Source: Lachnospiraceae bacterium (GTDB lineage Bacteria > Bacillota > Clostridia > Lachnospirales > Lachnospiraceae). From it: a DNA stretch of 14,318 nt. The notes under the pieces are model-generated. The model was given only the letters and a program-made list of their open reading frames with translations. It was not told the DNA's origin and made no database searches. Below are positions 7,296 to 13,541 of this stretch, one piece after another (position 1 is the first letter of the stretch; each line of letters begins with the position of its first letter). The translations under genes were made by a program, and so were the position numbers. The stretch lies in the NCBI GenBank assembly GCA_017477805.1, contig JAFUUM010000043.1, positions 1 to 14,318 on the forward strand. The letters run 5' to 3'.

Positions 7296-8780
7296 ATGAT
7301 CAACATTCCCAAAGTAAAAGTAGGTATCGTGGCTGTAAGCCGTGACTGCTTCCCCGAGTCTCTTGCAGTAAACCGCAGAAAAGCTCTGGTTGCAGCTTAT
7401 GAAAAGGCATACGGCAAAGAGGACATCTATGAGTGCCCGATCTGCATCGTTGAGAGCGAGATTCACATGGTACAGGCTCTTGAGGACATTAAGAAGGCAG
7501 GATGTAACGCACTTTGCGTATTCCTTGGTAACTTCGGTCCCGAGATTTCCGAGACTCTGCTGGCTAAGCATTTTGAAGGCCCGAAGATGTTCGTGGCAGC
7601 AGCAGAAGAGAGCCAGAACGATCTGTCCGACGGCAGAGGCGATGCATATTGCGGTATGCTGAACGCAAGCTACAACCTGGCACTTCGTAACGTAGGTGCT
7701 TACATTCCCGAGTACCCTGTTGGTACCGCTGAGGAATGCGCTGAGATGATCCACGAGTTCATTCCCATCGCAAGAGCGGTTGATGGTCTGCAGAACTTAA
7801 AGATCATTTCCTTCGGTCCCAGACCCATGAATTTCCTGGCCTGCAACGCCCCCGTTAAGCAGCTTTACAACTTAGGTGTTGAGATCGAAGAAAACTCCGA
7901 GCTGGATCTGTTCGAAGCATTCAACAAGCATGCAGGCGATTCCCGAATTCCCGCAAAGGTTGCTGAGATGCAGGCAGAACTGGGTGCCGGCAACAAGAAA
8001 CCCGAAGTTCTTGAGAAACTGGCTCAGTACGAGCTGACTCTGCTTGACTGGGTTGAGGCACACAAAGGATATCGTAAATATGTTGCCATCGCAGGTAAGT
8101 GCTGGCCCGCATTCCAGACTCAGTTTGGTTTCGTACCCTGCTATGTAAACAGCCGTCTGACCGGTATGGGAATCCCCGTATCCTGTGAAGTAGATATCTA
8201 CGGATGTCTGTCCGAGTTCATCGGTACCTGTGTCAGCGATGACATCGTTACTCTGCTGGATATCAACAACTCCGTACCTGCAGATATGTACAACGAGTCC
8301 ATCAAGGGCAAGTTCGATTACACTCACAAAGATACCTTCATGGGCTTCCACTGCGGTAACACCTGCTCCAAGAAGCTGGCATTCTGCGAGATGAAGTACC
8401 AGAAGATCATGGCAAGAAATCTGCCCATCGAAGTGACCAACGGAACTCTTGAGGGAGACATCGCACCCGGCGATATCACCTTCTATCGTCTCCAGTCCAC
8501 CGCTGATAACAAGCTTCGCGCTTATGTTGCAGAAGGTGAAGTACTTCCCGTTGCAACCAAGTCCTTCGGCGGTATCGGTGTATTCGCTATCAAGGAAATG
8601 GGACGTTTCTATCGTCACGTACTGATCCAGAAGAATTATCCTCACCACGGTGCCGTTGCATTCGGTCACTATGGTAAGTCCCTCTTCGAGGTATTCAAGT
8701 ACATCGGTGTACCCATGGAGGACATCAATTACAACCAGCCCGCAAGCGTACCTTATCCTACCGAGAATCCCTTTAAATAA
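7296..8780 (+). CDS. L-fucose/L-arabinose isomerase family protein
   Basis: Metal-dependent aldose-ketose isomerase of the FucI/AraA superfamily, 494 residues, shorter than E. coli FucI (591) and close to AraA (500). E298 (S-C-E-V-D-I-Y-G) and D322 (L-L-D-I-N-N) are 24 residues apart, exactly the spacing of the Mn-binding Glu337 and Asp361 of E. coli FucI. A third ligand is probably one of H450, H451 or H458 in P-H-H-G-A-V-A-F-G-H. The segment C-W-P-A-F-Q-T-Q-F-G-F-V-P-C-Y-V-N before E298 is typical of the subfamily. The ATG at 7296 has TAGGAGG (7281-7287) eight bases upstream. The neighbouring kinase suggests the product is a pentulose such as D-xylulose or ribulose, but FucI-type enzymes accept L-fucose, D-arabinose and others, so the substrate is open. 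Codon use is strongly biased, suggesting high expression. Confidence 0.88.
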   Translation: MINIPKVKVGIVAVSRDCFPESLAVNRRKALVAAYEKAYGKEDIYECPICIVESEIHMVQALEDIKKAGCNALCVFLGNFGPEISETLLAKHFEGPKMFVAAAEESQNDLSDGRGDAYCGMLNASYNLALRNVGAYIPEYPVGTAEECAEMIHEFIPIARAVDGLQNLKIISFGPRPMNFLACNAPVKQLYNLGVEIEENSELDLFEAFNKHAGDSRIPAKVAEMQAELGAGNKKPEVLEKLAQYELTLLDWVEAHKGYRKYVAIAGKCWPAFQTQFGFVPCYVNSRLTGMGIPVSCEVDIYGCLSEFIGTCVSDDIVTLLDINNSVPADMYNESIKGKFDYTHKDTFMGFHCGNTCSKKLAFCEMKYQKIMARNLPIEVTNGTLEGDIAPGDITFYRLQSTADNKLRAYVAEGEVLPVATKSFGGIGVFAIKEMGRFYRHVLIQKNYPHHGAVAFGHYGKSLFEVFKYIGVPMEDINYNQPASVPYPTENPFK

Positions 8781-8813
8781 GGTGATGCCACAAGGTTCAT
8801 AGGAAAAACACTG

Positions 8814-8844
8814 ATAGCCCGGACCAGTGCGTCCGGGCTATTTT
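8814..8844 (+). terminator. Intrinsic terminator after the isomerase
   Basis: A perfect 11-bp stem (ATAGCCCGGAC at 8814-8824, GTCCGGGCTAT at 8831-8841) with a 6-base loop and trailing T residues. It lies 33 bases after the isomerase stop and only 30 bases before the next start codon. Confidence 0.9.
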
Positions 8845-8858
8845 CATAGAAAAAACTT

Positions 8859-8867
8859 TGCTATACT
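8859..8867 (+). promoter_or_regulatory. Extended -10 promoter for the DUF4422-lacZ unit
   Basis: TG at 8859-8860, one base, then TATACT at 8862-8867 form an extended -10 element. A poor -35 (TTTTCA, 8841-8846) is 15 bases upstream and overlaps the terminator. With the usual distance, transcription would start at 8874, the A of the start codon, so the mRNA may be leaderless. Prediction from sequence only. Confidence 0.55.
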
Positions 8868-8873
8868 GAAGCT

Positions 8874-10013
8874 ATGCTGATACGAAATTATGTGATAACA
8901 CACATAGGTTTTGATGCCCCCGGGGATCCGGTCTTTTGTCCTCTTCAGGTGGGAGCGGCTCTTCATGAACCCCTTGGGTATCTGCGGGACGATACAGGGG
9001 ATCAGATCTCCGAAAAGAATCCGACTTTTTGCGAACTGACAGGCCTTTATTGGATCTGGAAGAATGACAGGGATTCGGATATCGTCGGGACCTGCCACTA
9101 TCGCCGCTATCCGGTAAAGAAAAGAGCCGGGGGAATGGGAGAGACCTATCTCGGAAAAGAAGATATCCGACGGATCTTATGTGATGAAGACTACGATGTT
9201 ATCACCTCATCGCTGTTAGAGCTTCCGGGATCCTATTATGATGGGTTTTCCGTGGATCATCACCAGAAAGACCTGATCTGCTGTGAGCAGGTGATACGGG
9301 AACTGTATCCCGGAGACCTGGACACATTTTCCCGCCTGGTCAGAGAAAACCATACCTACTTCGGAAATATCCTGATCGCGAAAAAGCCGGTCTATGATGA
9401 GTACTGTAAATGGCTCTTTTCCATTTTGTTTGAGGTGGAAAAGCGGACGGATATGACGGGATATGACGGTTATACCAGAAGACTTTACGGTTTCCTTTCT
9501 GAATTTTTGCTTTATGTTTATGTACAGTCCCGGGTACTTCGGCCCTACGAGTGTCGGATCGCCATCATCGGAGAAAAGGCGGAAACAAAAGAGGCCAAAG
9601 AGAAACTGGCGCTTCATTTTCGAAAAAGGGACTGGAAGGGAGCAAAGGAAAGCCTCTTAGCATGCCTGCAAAAGAAACCTGATCTACTGATGGAAGCCTC
9701 AGACATCGGCGGTGAATTAAGATTGGCCATGCAGGTCATAGCCACCTGCGAACATCAGGCGGAAAACGGGCAGACGATACTTAACGAGGAACAGGATCTG
9801 CACGCTCTGATATCAAGGATGCGCTCGCTTAACCGTGCGGTTTCCGTGATGAACTCGGTTGAAAATATGGGGAACGAAGCCGGGAGAACACCCGGATGTG
9901 AGATCTCCGGCAGTAAGCAGGAGATGGATGTTAATACAGCCCGAAGGATCGTGGAGCGGGAAGGGGACATTGCAGTCCGCATCGCCAAAATGATCATGAC
10001 AGGGCAACAGTAA
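8874..10013 (+). CDS. DUF4422 domain protein, putative glycosyltransferase
   Basis: Protein of 379 residues. Residues 1 to about 225 match the DUF4422 family: V-I-T-H near the start, L-Q-V-G-A-A-L-H, then S-E-K-N-P-T-F-C-E-L-T-G-L-Y-W-I-W-K-N, G-T-C-H-Y-R-R-Y, a block around H-T-Y-F-G-N-I-L-I-A-K-K and L-Y-G-F-L-S-E-F-L-L. Members are often found in surface-polysaccharide clusters and treated as glycosyltransferases; the activity here is unproven. Residues about 250-379 are charged, probably helical and unrecognised. No signal peptide or membrane segment is seen. The N-terminus fits the family start, so the ATG at 8874 is credible although no ribosome binding site precedes it (only GAAG at 8868). 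A TAG in frame at 8847 rules out a longer version. It ends 17 bases before the beta-galactosidase start, so the two are probably co-transcribed, an odd partner for a sugar hydrolase. Confidence 0.8.
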   Translation: MLIRNYVITHIGFDAPGDPVFCPLQVGAALHEPLGYLRDDTGDQISEKNPTFCELTGLYWIWKNDRDSDIVGTCHYRRYPVKKRAGGMGETYLGKEDIRRILCDEDYDVITSSLLELPGSYYDGFSVDHHQKDLICCEQVIRELYPGDLDTFSRLVRENHTYFGNILIAKKPVYDEYCKWLFSILFEVEKRTDMTGYDGYTRRLYGFLSEFLLYVYVQSRVLRPYECRIAIIGEKAETKEAKEKLALHFRKRDWKGAKESLLACLQKKPDLLMEASDIGGELRLAMQVIATCEHQAENGQTILNEEQDLHALISRMRSLNRAVSVMNSVENMGNEAGRTPGCEISGSKQEMDVNTARRIVEREGDIAVRIAKMIMTGQQ

Positions 10014-10030
10014 AGATATGGAGGTAAGAC

Positions 10031-13000
10031 ATGCCGACAAAATTTGATCATAACAAAGTAAAGGATCCTGGATTTTTCAAAGAGGGAAATATCCCTGCGC
10101 ATTCCGATCATGTTTTCTTTGCAACCCAGGAAGAAGCAGCAAAGGGAGAAAGCAGTTTCCGCTACAGTCTGGATGGTCTTTGGAAGTTTTCCTATGCCAA
10201 AAACTACAGTCTGACGATCCCCGGATTTGAAGGGGAGAAGGTGGATTGCCATAATTGGGACGATATCCGGGTGCCTGCCCACATCCAGATGGAAGGCTAT
10301 GATATCCCTCAGTATGTGAATGTGCAGTATCCCTGGGATGGTCATGCGGAAATAAAGCCGGGTCAGATCCCCGAGGACTTTAATCCCGTAGGTTCTTACG
10401 TGAAGTATTTCTTTGTGCCGGAAAATATGCAGGGAAAGAAGATCTTCATCTCTTTCCAGGGTGTGGAGAGCGGCTTTGCCCTCTGGCTCAACGGCACCTT
10501 TGTGGGGTATAGCGAAGACAGCTTTACCCCCACCGAATTTGAACTTACTTCTCTTTTGAAAAAAGGGGAAAACAAGCTGGCAGTGCAGGTGTTCAAATGG
10601 ACTTCCGGCAGCTGGTGTGAGGATCAGGATTTCTACCGCTTTTCCGGTATTTACAGAAGTGTTTACCTCTATGCCATCCCCGAGGTACATGTAAGCGACC
10701 TTCGGGTGATCACGGATCTGAATGATACCTTTGACAAGGCTGAGCTAGAGGTAGCTTTGCAGACAACCGCCAAGGGGAAAGTGCGTTTATCCCTGGAACG
10801 CAGATGGGATAACCTGCCTGCAGCGGTTGCAGGAAAGGACAGGGAAACAGGCCTTACGATACGGGAATTTACCCTGAAAAAGGGAGAAAACCTTCTGAAA
10901 CTGGAAGTGGAGAAACCGGCTCTCTGGAGCGCGGAAGTTCCCAACCTGTATGCCTGCACCCTGGAAGTGTTCGACGAAAAGGGAAACCTGCAGGAGGTGA
11001 TCCCTCAGAATGTAGGATTCCGCCGTTTTGAGATGAAAGACGGACTGATGTTGTTAAACGGAAAGCGGATCGTGTTCAAGGGTGTGAACCGCCACGAATT
11101 CGGTGCTCTGGAGGGCAGAAGGGTCCGCAGAGAAGAAGTGGTGAAGGACATCATCACCATGAAGAAGAACAACATCAACGCCATCCGTACCTCTCATTAT
11201 CCCAATGCTTCCTTCCTGTATGAGCTTTGCGACGAGTACGGACTTTACATGATCGCAGAGAATAATCTGGAGACCCATGGCATGTGGGAGCCCATCACCC
11301 GGAAAGCCTGGGGGATCGACGAGGCTTTGCCCGGTGACAGAGATGACTGGCGTGACATGATGCTGGACCGTGTGAATTCCTGCTATCAGAGGGACAAGAA
11401 CCATCCCGCCATTCTGATCTGGTCTCTGGGAAATGAGTCTTTTGGCGGAAATGTGCTGCATGACATGAGCAAGCTGTTCCATAAGCTGGATCGCACCAGA
11501 CTGGTGCACTATGAAGGCATCGTAAATGACCGCCGTTACAAAGACTCCAGCGATATGGAAAGCCAGATGTACCCGCCGGTAACAAAGATCAAACAGTTCC
11601 TGAAAGAAAATAAAGAGAAGCCCTTTATCTGCTGCGAATACACCCATGCCATGGGAAATTCCTGCGGTGCCATGTACAAGTATACAGATCTGACGGATAC
11701 GGAACCCCGCTATCAGGGCGGCTTTATCTGGGACTGGGTGGATCAGGTGATCCTGAAAAAAGACAGATACGGCAAAGAATTTGCAGCATACGGCGGAGAC
11801 TGTGGCGAGCGTCCCACCGATAACGAATTCAGCGGTAACGGTATCCTTTATGGAGAAAACCGGGAAGAATCTCCGAAGATGCAGTCCGTAAAGTATAACT
11901 ACCAGAACATTTCCGTGGAGATCACGGAGTTTGACGAGGCAAGTGTCCGAAACAAGAATCTCTTCCTTTCCACGGATGTTTACGACGCCGTTGCGATCCT
12001 GGAAAAAGAAGGAAAGGTGATGGAGGAGAAGCCTGTAAAGGTTTCCGTCAAACCTCTTTCCAAGAAGAAGATCAAACTTCCTTTCGCCGAGCCGGAAGAT
12101 CCGGGAGAATATGCCGTAACCTTGTCCTTACGTTTGCATGAAGATACCCTTTGGGCAAAAGCAGGTCATGAAGTTGCCTTTGGTCAGGGTGTGTTTACCG
12201 TGGAGGATGGAGAATCCGAGAAGAACAAGGGACTGAATTCTCCCGCCTTCTTCAGAGCTCTTCCGGACACGTTGTCAGAGGAGGACCAAAGATGCGGAAA
12301 ACTGAAGGTCGTACACGGAACCTATAACCTGGGTGTTGTGGGCGAGCATTTTGAAGTGCTGTTTTCCTATGGCGCAGGTGGCCTGATCTCTTACAAATAC
12401 GGTGGAAAAGAACTGCTGGAGGCGGCTCCGAAGCCCAACTTCTGGAGAGCCCCCACCAATAACGATGACGGAAATCTCTTCGTACAGCGTTATGCCCAGT
12501 GGAAGCTGGCCAGCATGTACGTGAGCCACAAGGGTGGAGAAGCCTGGGGCGCCGGTATGCCCGAAGTAAAAGAGGAAAAAGACCATGTATCTGTTTCCTT
12601 TACGTATGGAATGCCCACAACCCCCATCAGCAGCTGTAAGCTTTTGTATGATGTGTACGGCGACGGCACGGTGCGCACCACGCTGTCATATGACCCGGTG
12701 AAAAAACTGGGGGACATGCCGGAATTCGGCGTGATCTTTACCCTGAATGCGGACCTGGATCAGCTGGAGTGGTACGGTCTGGGGCCTGAAGAAACCTATG
12801 CCGATAGAACCCAGGGGGCAAAGCTGGGGATCTATCATCAGGAGATCAGTCCCGAAACCAGATCCCGGTATCTGACCCCTCAGGAGTATGGCAACAAAAT
12901 GGGTGTCCGTTACGGACTGGTAACGGATAAGCGGGGACGGGGACTCCTCTTTACCGGAGATAACATGAACCTGTCTGCACTTCCCTGGACACCTCATGAA

Positions 13001-13177
13001 CTGGAACAGGCCAGACACTGGAACGAACTTCCCGAGGTTCATCACACCTATGTCCGCTGCGCACTTGCCCAGATGGGTATCGCCGGGGATGACAGCTGGG
13101 GTGCCAAGACACATCCGGAATTTTTGATCAAACCGGAAAAGCATATGGAATTTACCTTTGCCTTCCGTGGAATCTAA
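10031..13177 (+). CDS. lacZ: Beta-galactosidase, GH2 family (LacZ type)
   Basis: Hydrolyses terminal beta-D-galactosides such as lactose; 1048 residues, close to E. coli LacZ (about 1024), with no signal peptide, so cytoplasmic. Domain order: jelly-roll sugar-binding domain (about 40-215), immunoglobulin-like domain (about 217-330), TIM barrel (about 331-625) beginning with F349-K-G-V-N-R-H-E-F, a second immunoglobulin-like domain, and the C-terminal Bgal small-chain domain (about 765-1048). The acid/base is E469 in W-S-L-G-N-E-S-F-G-G and the nucleophile E536 in C-C-E-Y-T-H-A-M-G-N-S, matching E461 and E537 of LacZ. The ATG at 10031 has TGGAGG (10019-10024) six bases upstream. The full set of domains and both catalytic residues are intact. 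Activity on other beta-galactosides, or on related sugars, is possible within this family. Confidence 0.96.
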   Translation: MPTKFDHNKVKDPGFFKEGNIPAHSDHVFFATQEEAAKGESSFRYSLDGLWKFSYAKNYSLTIPGFEGEKVDCHNWDDIRVPAHIQMEGYDIPQYVNVQYPWDGHAEIKPGQIPEDFNPVGSYVKYFFVPENMQGKKIFISFQGVESGFALWLNGTFVGYSEDSFTPTEFELTSLLKKGENKLAVQVFKWTSGSWCEDQDFYRFSGIYRSVYLYAIPEVHVSDLRVITDLNDTFDKAELEVALQTTAKGKVRLSLERRWDNLPAAVAGKDRETGLTIREFTLKKGENLLKLEVEKPALWSAEVPNLYACTLEVFDEKGNLQEVIPQNVGFRRFEMKDGLMLLNGKRIVFKGVNRHEFGALEGRRVRREEVVKDIITMKKNNINAIRTSHYPNASFLYELCDEYGLYMIAENNLETHGMWEPITRKAWGIDEALPGDRDDWRDMMLDRVNSCYQRDKNHPAILIWSLGNESFGGNVLHDMSKLFHKLDRTRLVHYEGIVNDRRYKDSSDMESQMYPPVTKIKQFLKENKEKPFICCEYTHAMGNSCGAMYKYTDLTDTEPRYQGGFIWDWVDQVILKKDRYGKEFAAYGGDCGERPTDNEFSGNGILYGENREESPKMQSVKYNYQNISVEITEFDEASVRNKNLFLSTDVYDAVAILEKEGKVMEEKPVKVSVKPLSKKKIKLPFAEPEDPGEYAVTLSLRLHEDTLWAKAGHEVAFGQGVFTVEDGESEKNKGLNSPAFFRALPDTLSEEDQRCGKLKVVHGTYNLGVVGEHFEVLFSYGAGGLISYKYGGKELLEAAPKPNFWRAPTNNDDGNLFVQRYAQWKLASMYVSHKGGEAWGAGMPEVKEEKDHVSVSFTYGMPTTPISSCKLLYDVYGDGTVRTTLSYDPVKKLGDMPEFGVIFTLNADLDQLEWYGLGPEETYADRTQGAKLGIYHQEISPETRSRYLTPQEYGNKMGVRYGLVTDKRGRGLLFTGDNMNLSALPWTPHELEQARHWNELPEVHHTYVRCALAQMGIAGDDSWGAKTHPEFLIKPEKHMEFTFAFRGI

Positions 13178-13197
13178 AAAAAAAATAAAAAAAAATT

Positions 13198-13219
13198 TCG
13201 GTAACGTTTCCGGAAAATG
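13198..13219 (+). promoter_or_regulatory. LacI-like operator, type A copy 1
   Basis: CGGTAAC-GTTTCCG is a near-palindrome with one mismatched position and a central CG. The stretch from TCGGTAACG to AAAATG recurs at 13354-13374 with one substitution and one single-base gap. It lies just after lacZ and upstream of its terminator. Confidence 0.5.
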
Positions 13220-13231
13220 ATCGTTGGTTTG

Positions 13232-13243
13232 GAAAACGGTTTC
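13232..13243 (+). promoter_or_regulatory. LacI/cre-like near-palindrome
   Basis: GAAAAC-GGTTTC has one mismatched position around a central CG. It resembles a CcpA cre core but the outer T and A of the cre consensus are missing. Function uncertain. Confidence 0.3.
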
Positions 13244-13263
13244 TTGAGGTTCAAATTTCGGAT

Positions 13264-13279
13264 CCCGGAAACGGAACAG
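13264..13279 (-). promoter_or_regulatory. Partial LacI-like site related to type A
   Basis: CCGGAAACG (13265-13273) is identical to the reverse complement of the right half of the copy at 13198. The other half, GAACAG, is only partly matched, so this may be a degenerate or half site. Confidence 0.3.
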
Positions 13280-13309
13280 AAAATAGTTGAAAATACTGCA
13301 TTAACGAGG

Positions 13310-13344
13310 GCGCAACCGTGAGCAAGCGGTTGCGCTTATTTGTT
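13310..13344 (+). terminator. Probable intrinsic terminator of the lacZ unit
   Basis: A perfect 9-bp GC-rich stem (GCGCAACCG at 13310-13318, CGGTTGCGC at 13327-13335) with an 8-base loop is followed by TTATTTGTT. The T run is interrupted, so efficiency is uncertain. Confidence 0.7.
13318..13334 (+). promoter_or_regulatory. LacI-like operator, type B copy 1, inside the terminator
   Basis: GTGAGCAAGCGGTTGCG matches the site at 13457-13473 at 16 of 17 positions and is formed by the loop and right arm of the terminator hairpin. Its palindromic core GCAAGC-GGTTGC has one mismatched position. It lies 139 bases upstream of copy 2, a distance compatible with DNA looping. Confidence 0.45.
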
Positions 13345-13353
13345 GACCATTTA

Positions 13354-13374
13354 TCGGTAACGGTTCCGAAAATG
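13354..13374 (+). promoter_or_regulatory. LacI-like operator, type A copy 2
   Basis: TCGGTAAC-GGTTCCGA is a near-palindrome (6 of 8 positions pair) with a central CG, followed by AAATG, closely matching the copy at 13198-13219. It sits about 50 bases upstream of the -35 box of the next gene. Confidence 0.5.
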
Positions 13375-13421
13375 TGCACTTTGTACAATAAAATGAAATC
13401 CTTATCGTAAAAACTGACGGA

Positions 13422-13450
13422 TTGACAAAAAAATAGACCTGAAATACACT
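13422..13450 (+). promoter_or_regulatory. Sigma-A promoter of the sugar-binding protein gene
   Basis: A perfect TTGACA (13422-13427) is 17 bases upstream of TACACT (13445-13450). The predicted transcription start is 13457, leaving a leader of about 85 nt. Confidence 0.8.
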
Positions 13451-13456
13451 GCAATT

Positions 13457-13473
13457 GTGAGCAACCGGTTGCG
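13457..13473 (+). promoter_or_regulatory. LacI-like operator, type B copy 2, at the transcription start
   Basis: GCAACC-GGTTGC is a perfect 12-bp palindrome (13461-13472) centred on CG and lying about +1 to +17 relative to the predicted start, the classic position for a LacI-family repressor. A related copy is at 13318-13334. Confidence 0.65.
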
Positions 13474-13541
13474 GAAATGCAAAAGACCGGCGGCTGACGA
13501 ACAGTAAGAAACGATGTTACTGATCAAATGGAGGAAAAAAG

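Larger units (their letters stand above)
13178..13541 (+). other. Operator-rich non-coding region between lacZ and the sugar-binding protein
   Basis: This 364-base stretch has no credible gene. It starts with an A-rich tract directly after the lacZ stop (13178-13195). Then come three LacI-like near-palindromes, a terminator hairpin, two more near-palindromes on either side of it, a sigma-A promoter, an operator at the predicted transcription start, and a leader of about 85 nt. All palindromes have a central CG, as is typical of LacI-family sites, with centres at about 13205, 13237, 13272, 13327, 13361 and 13466. Confidence 0.75.

Noticed and set aside
7872..8669. Open frame of 265 codons on the minus strand
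   Set aside because: It is antisense to the isomerase, whose metal ligands and ribosome binding site are clear; the antisense protein has no recognisable features.
9755..10690. Open frame of 311 codons on the minus strand
   Set aside because: It overlaps the DUF4422 and beta-galactosidase genes, has no recognisable domain, and arises from the codon bias of those genes.
13178..13195. A-rich tract after lacZ as part of a terminator
   Set aside because: On the lacZ strand it is poly-A without a hairpin, so it cannot act as an intrinsic terminator; the hairpin at 13310 is the better candidate.
13232..13243. A CcpA catabolite-repression (cre) site
   Set aside because: The core fits but both outer consensus bases are missing, and the position about 220 bases upstream of the promoter is unusual, so it is listed only as a near-palindrome.
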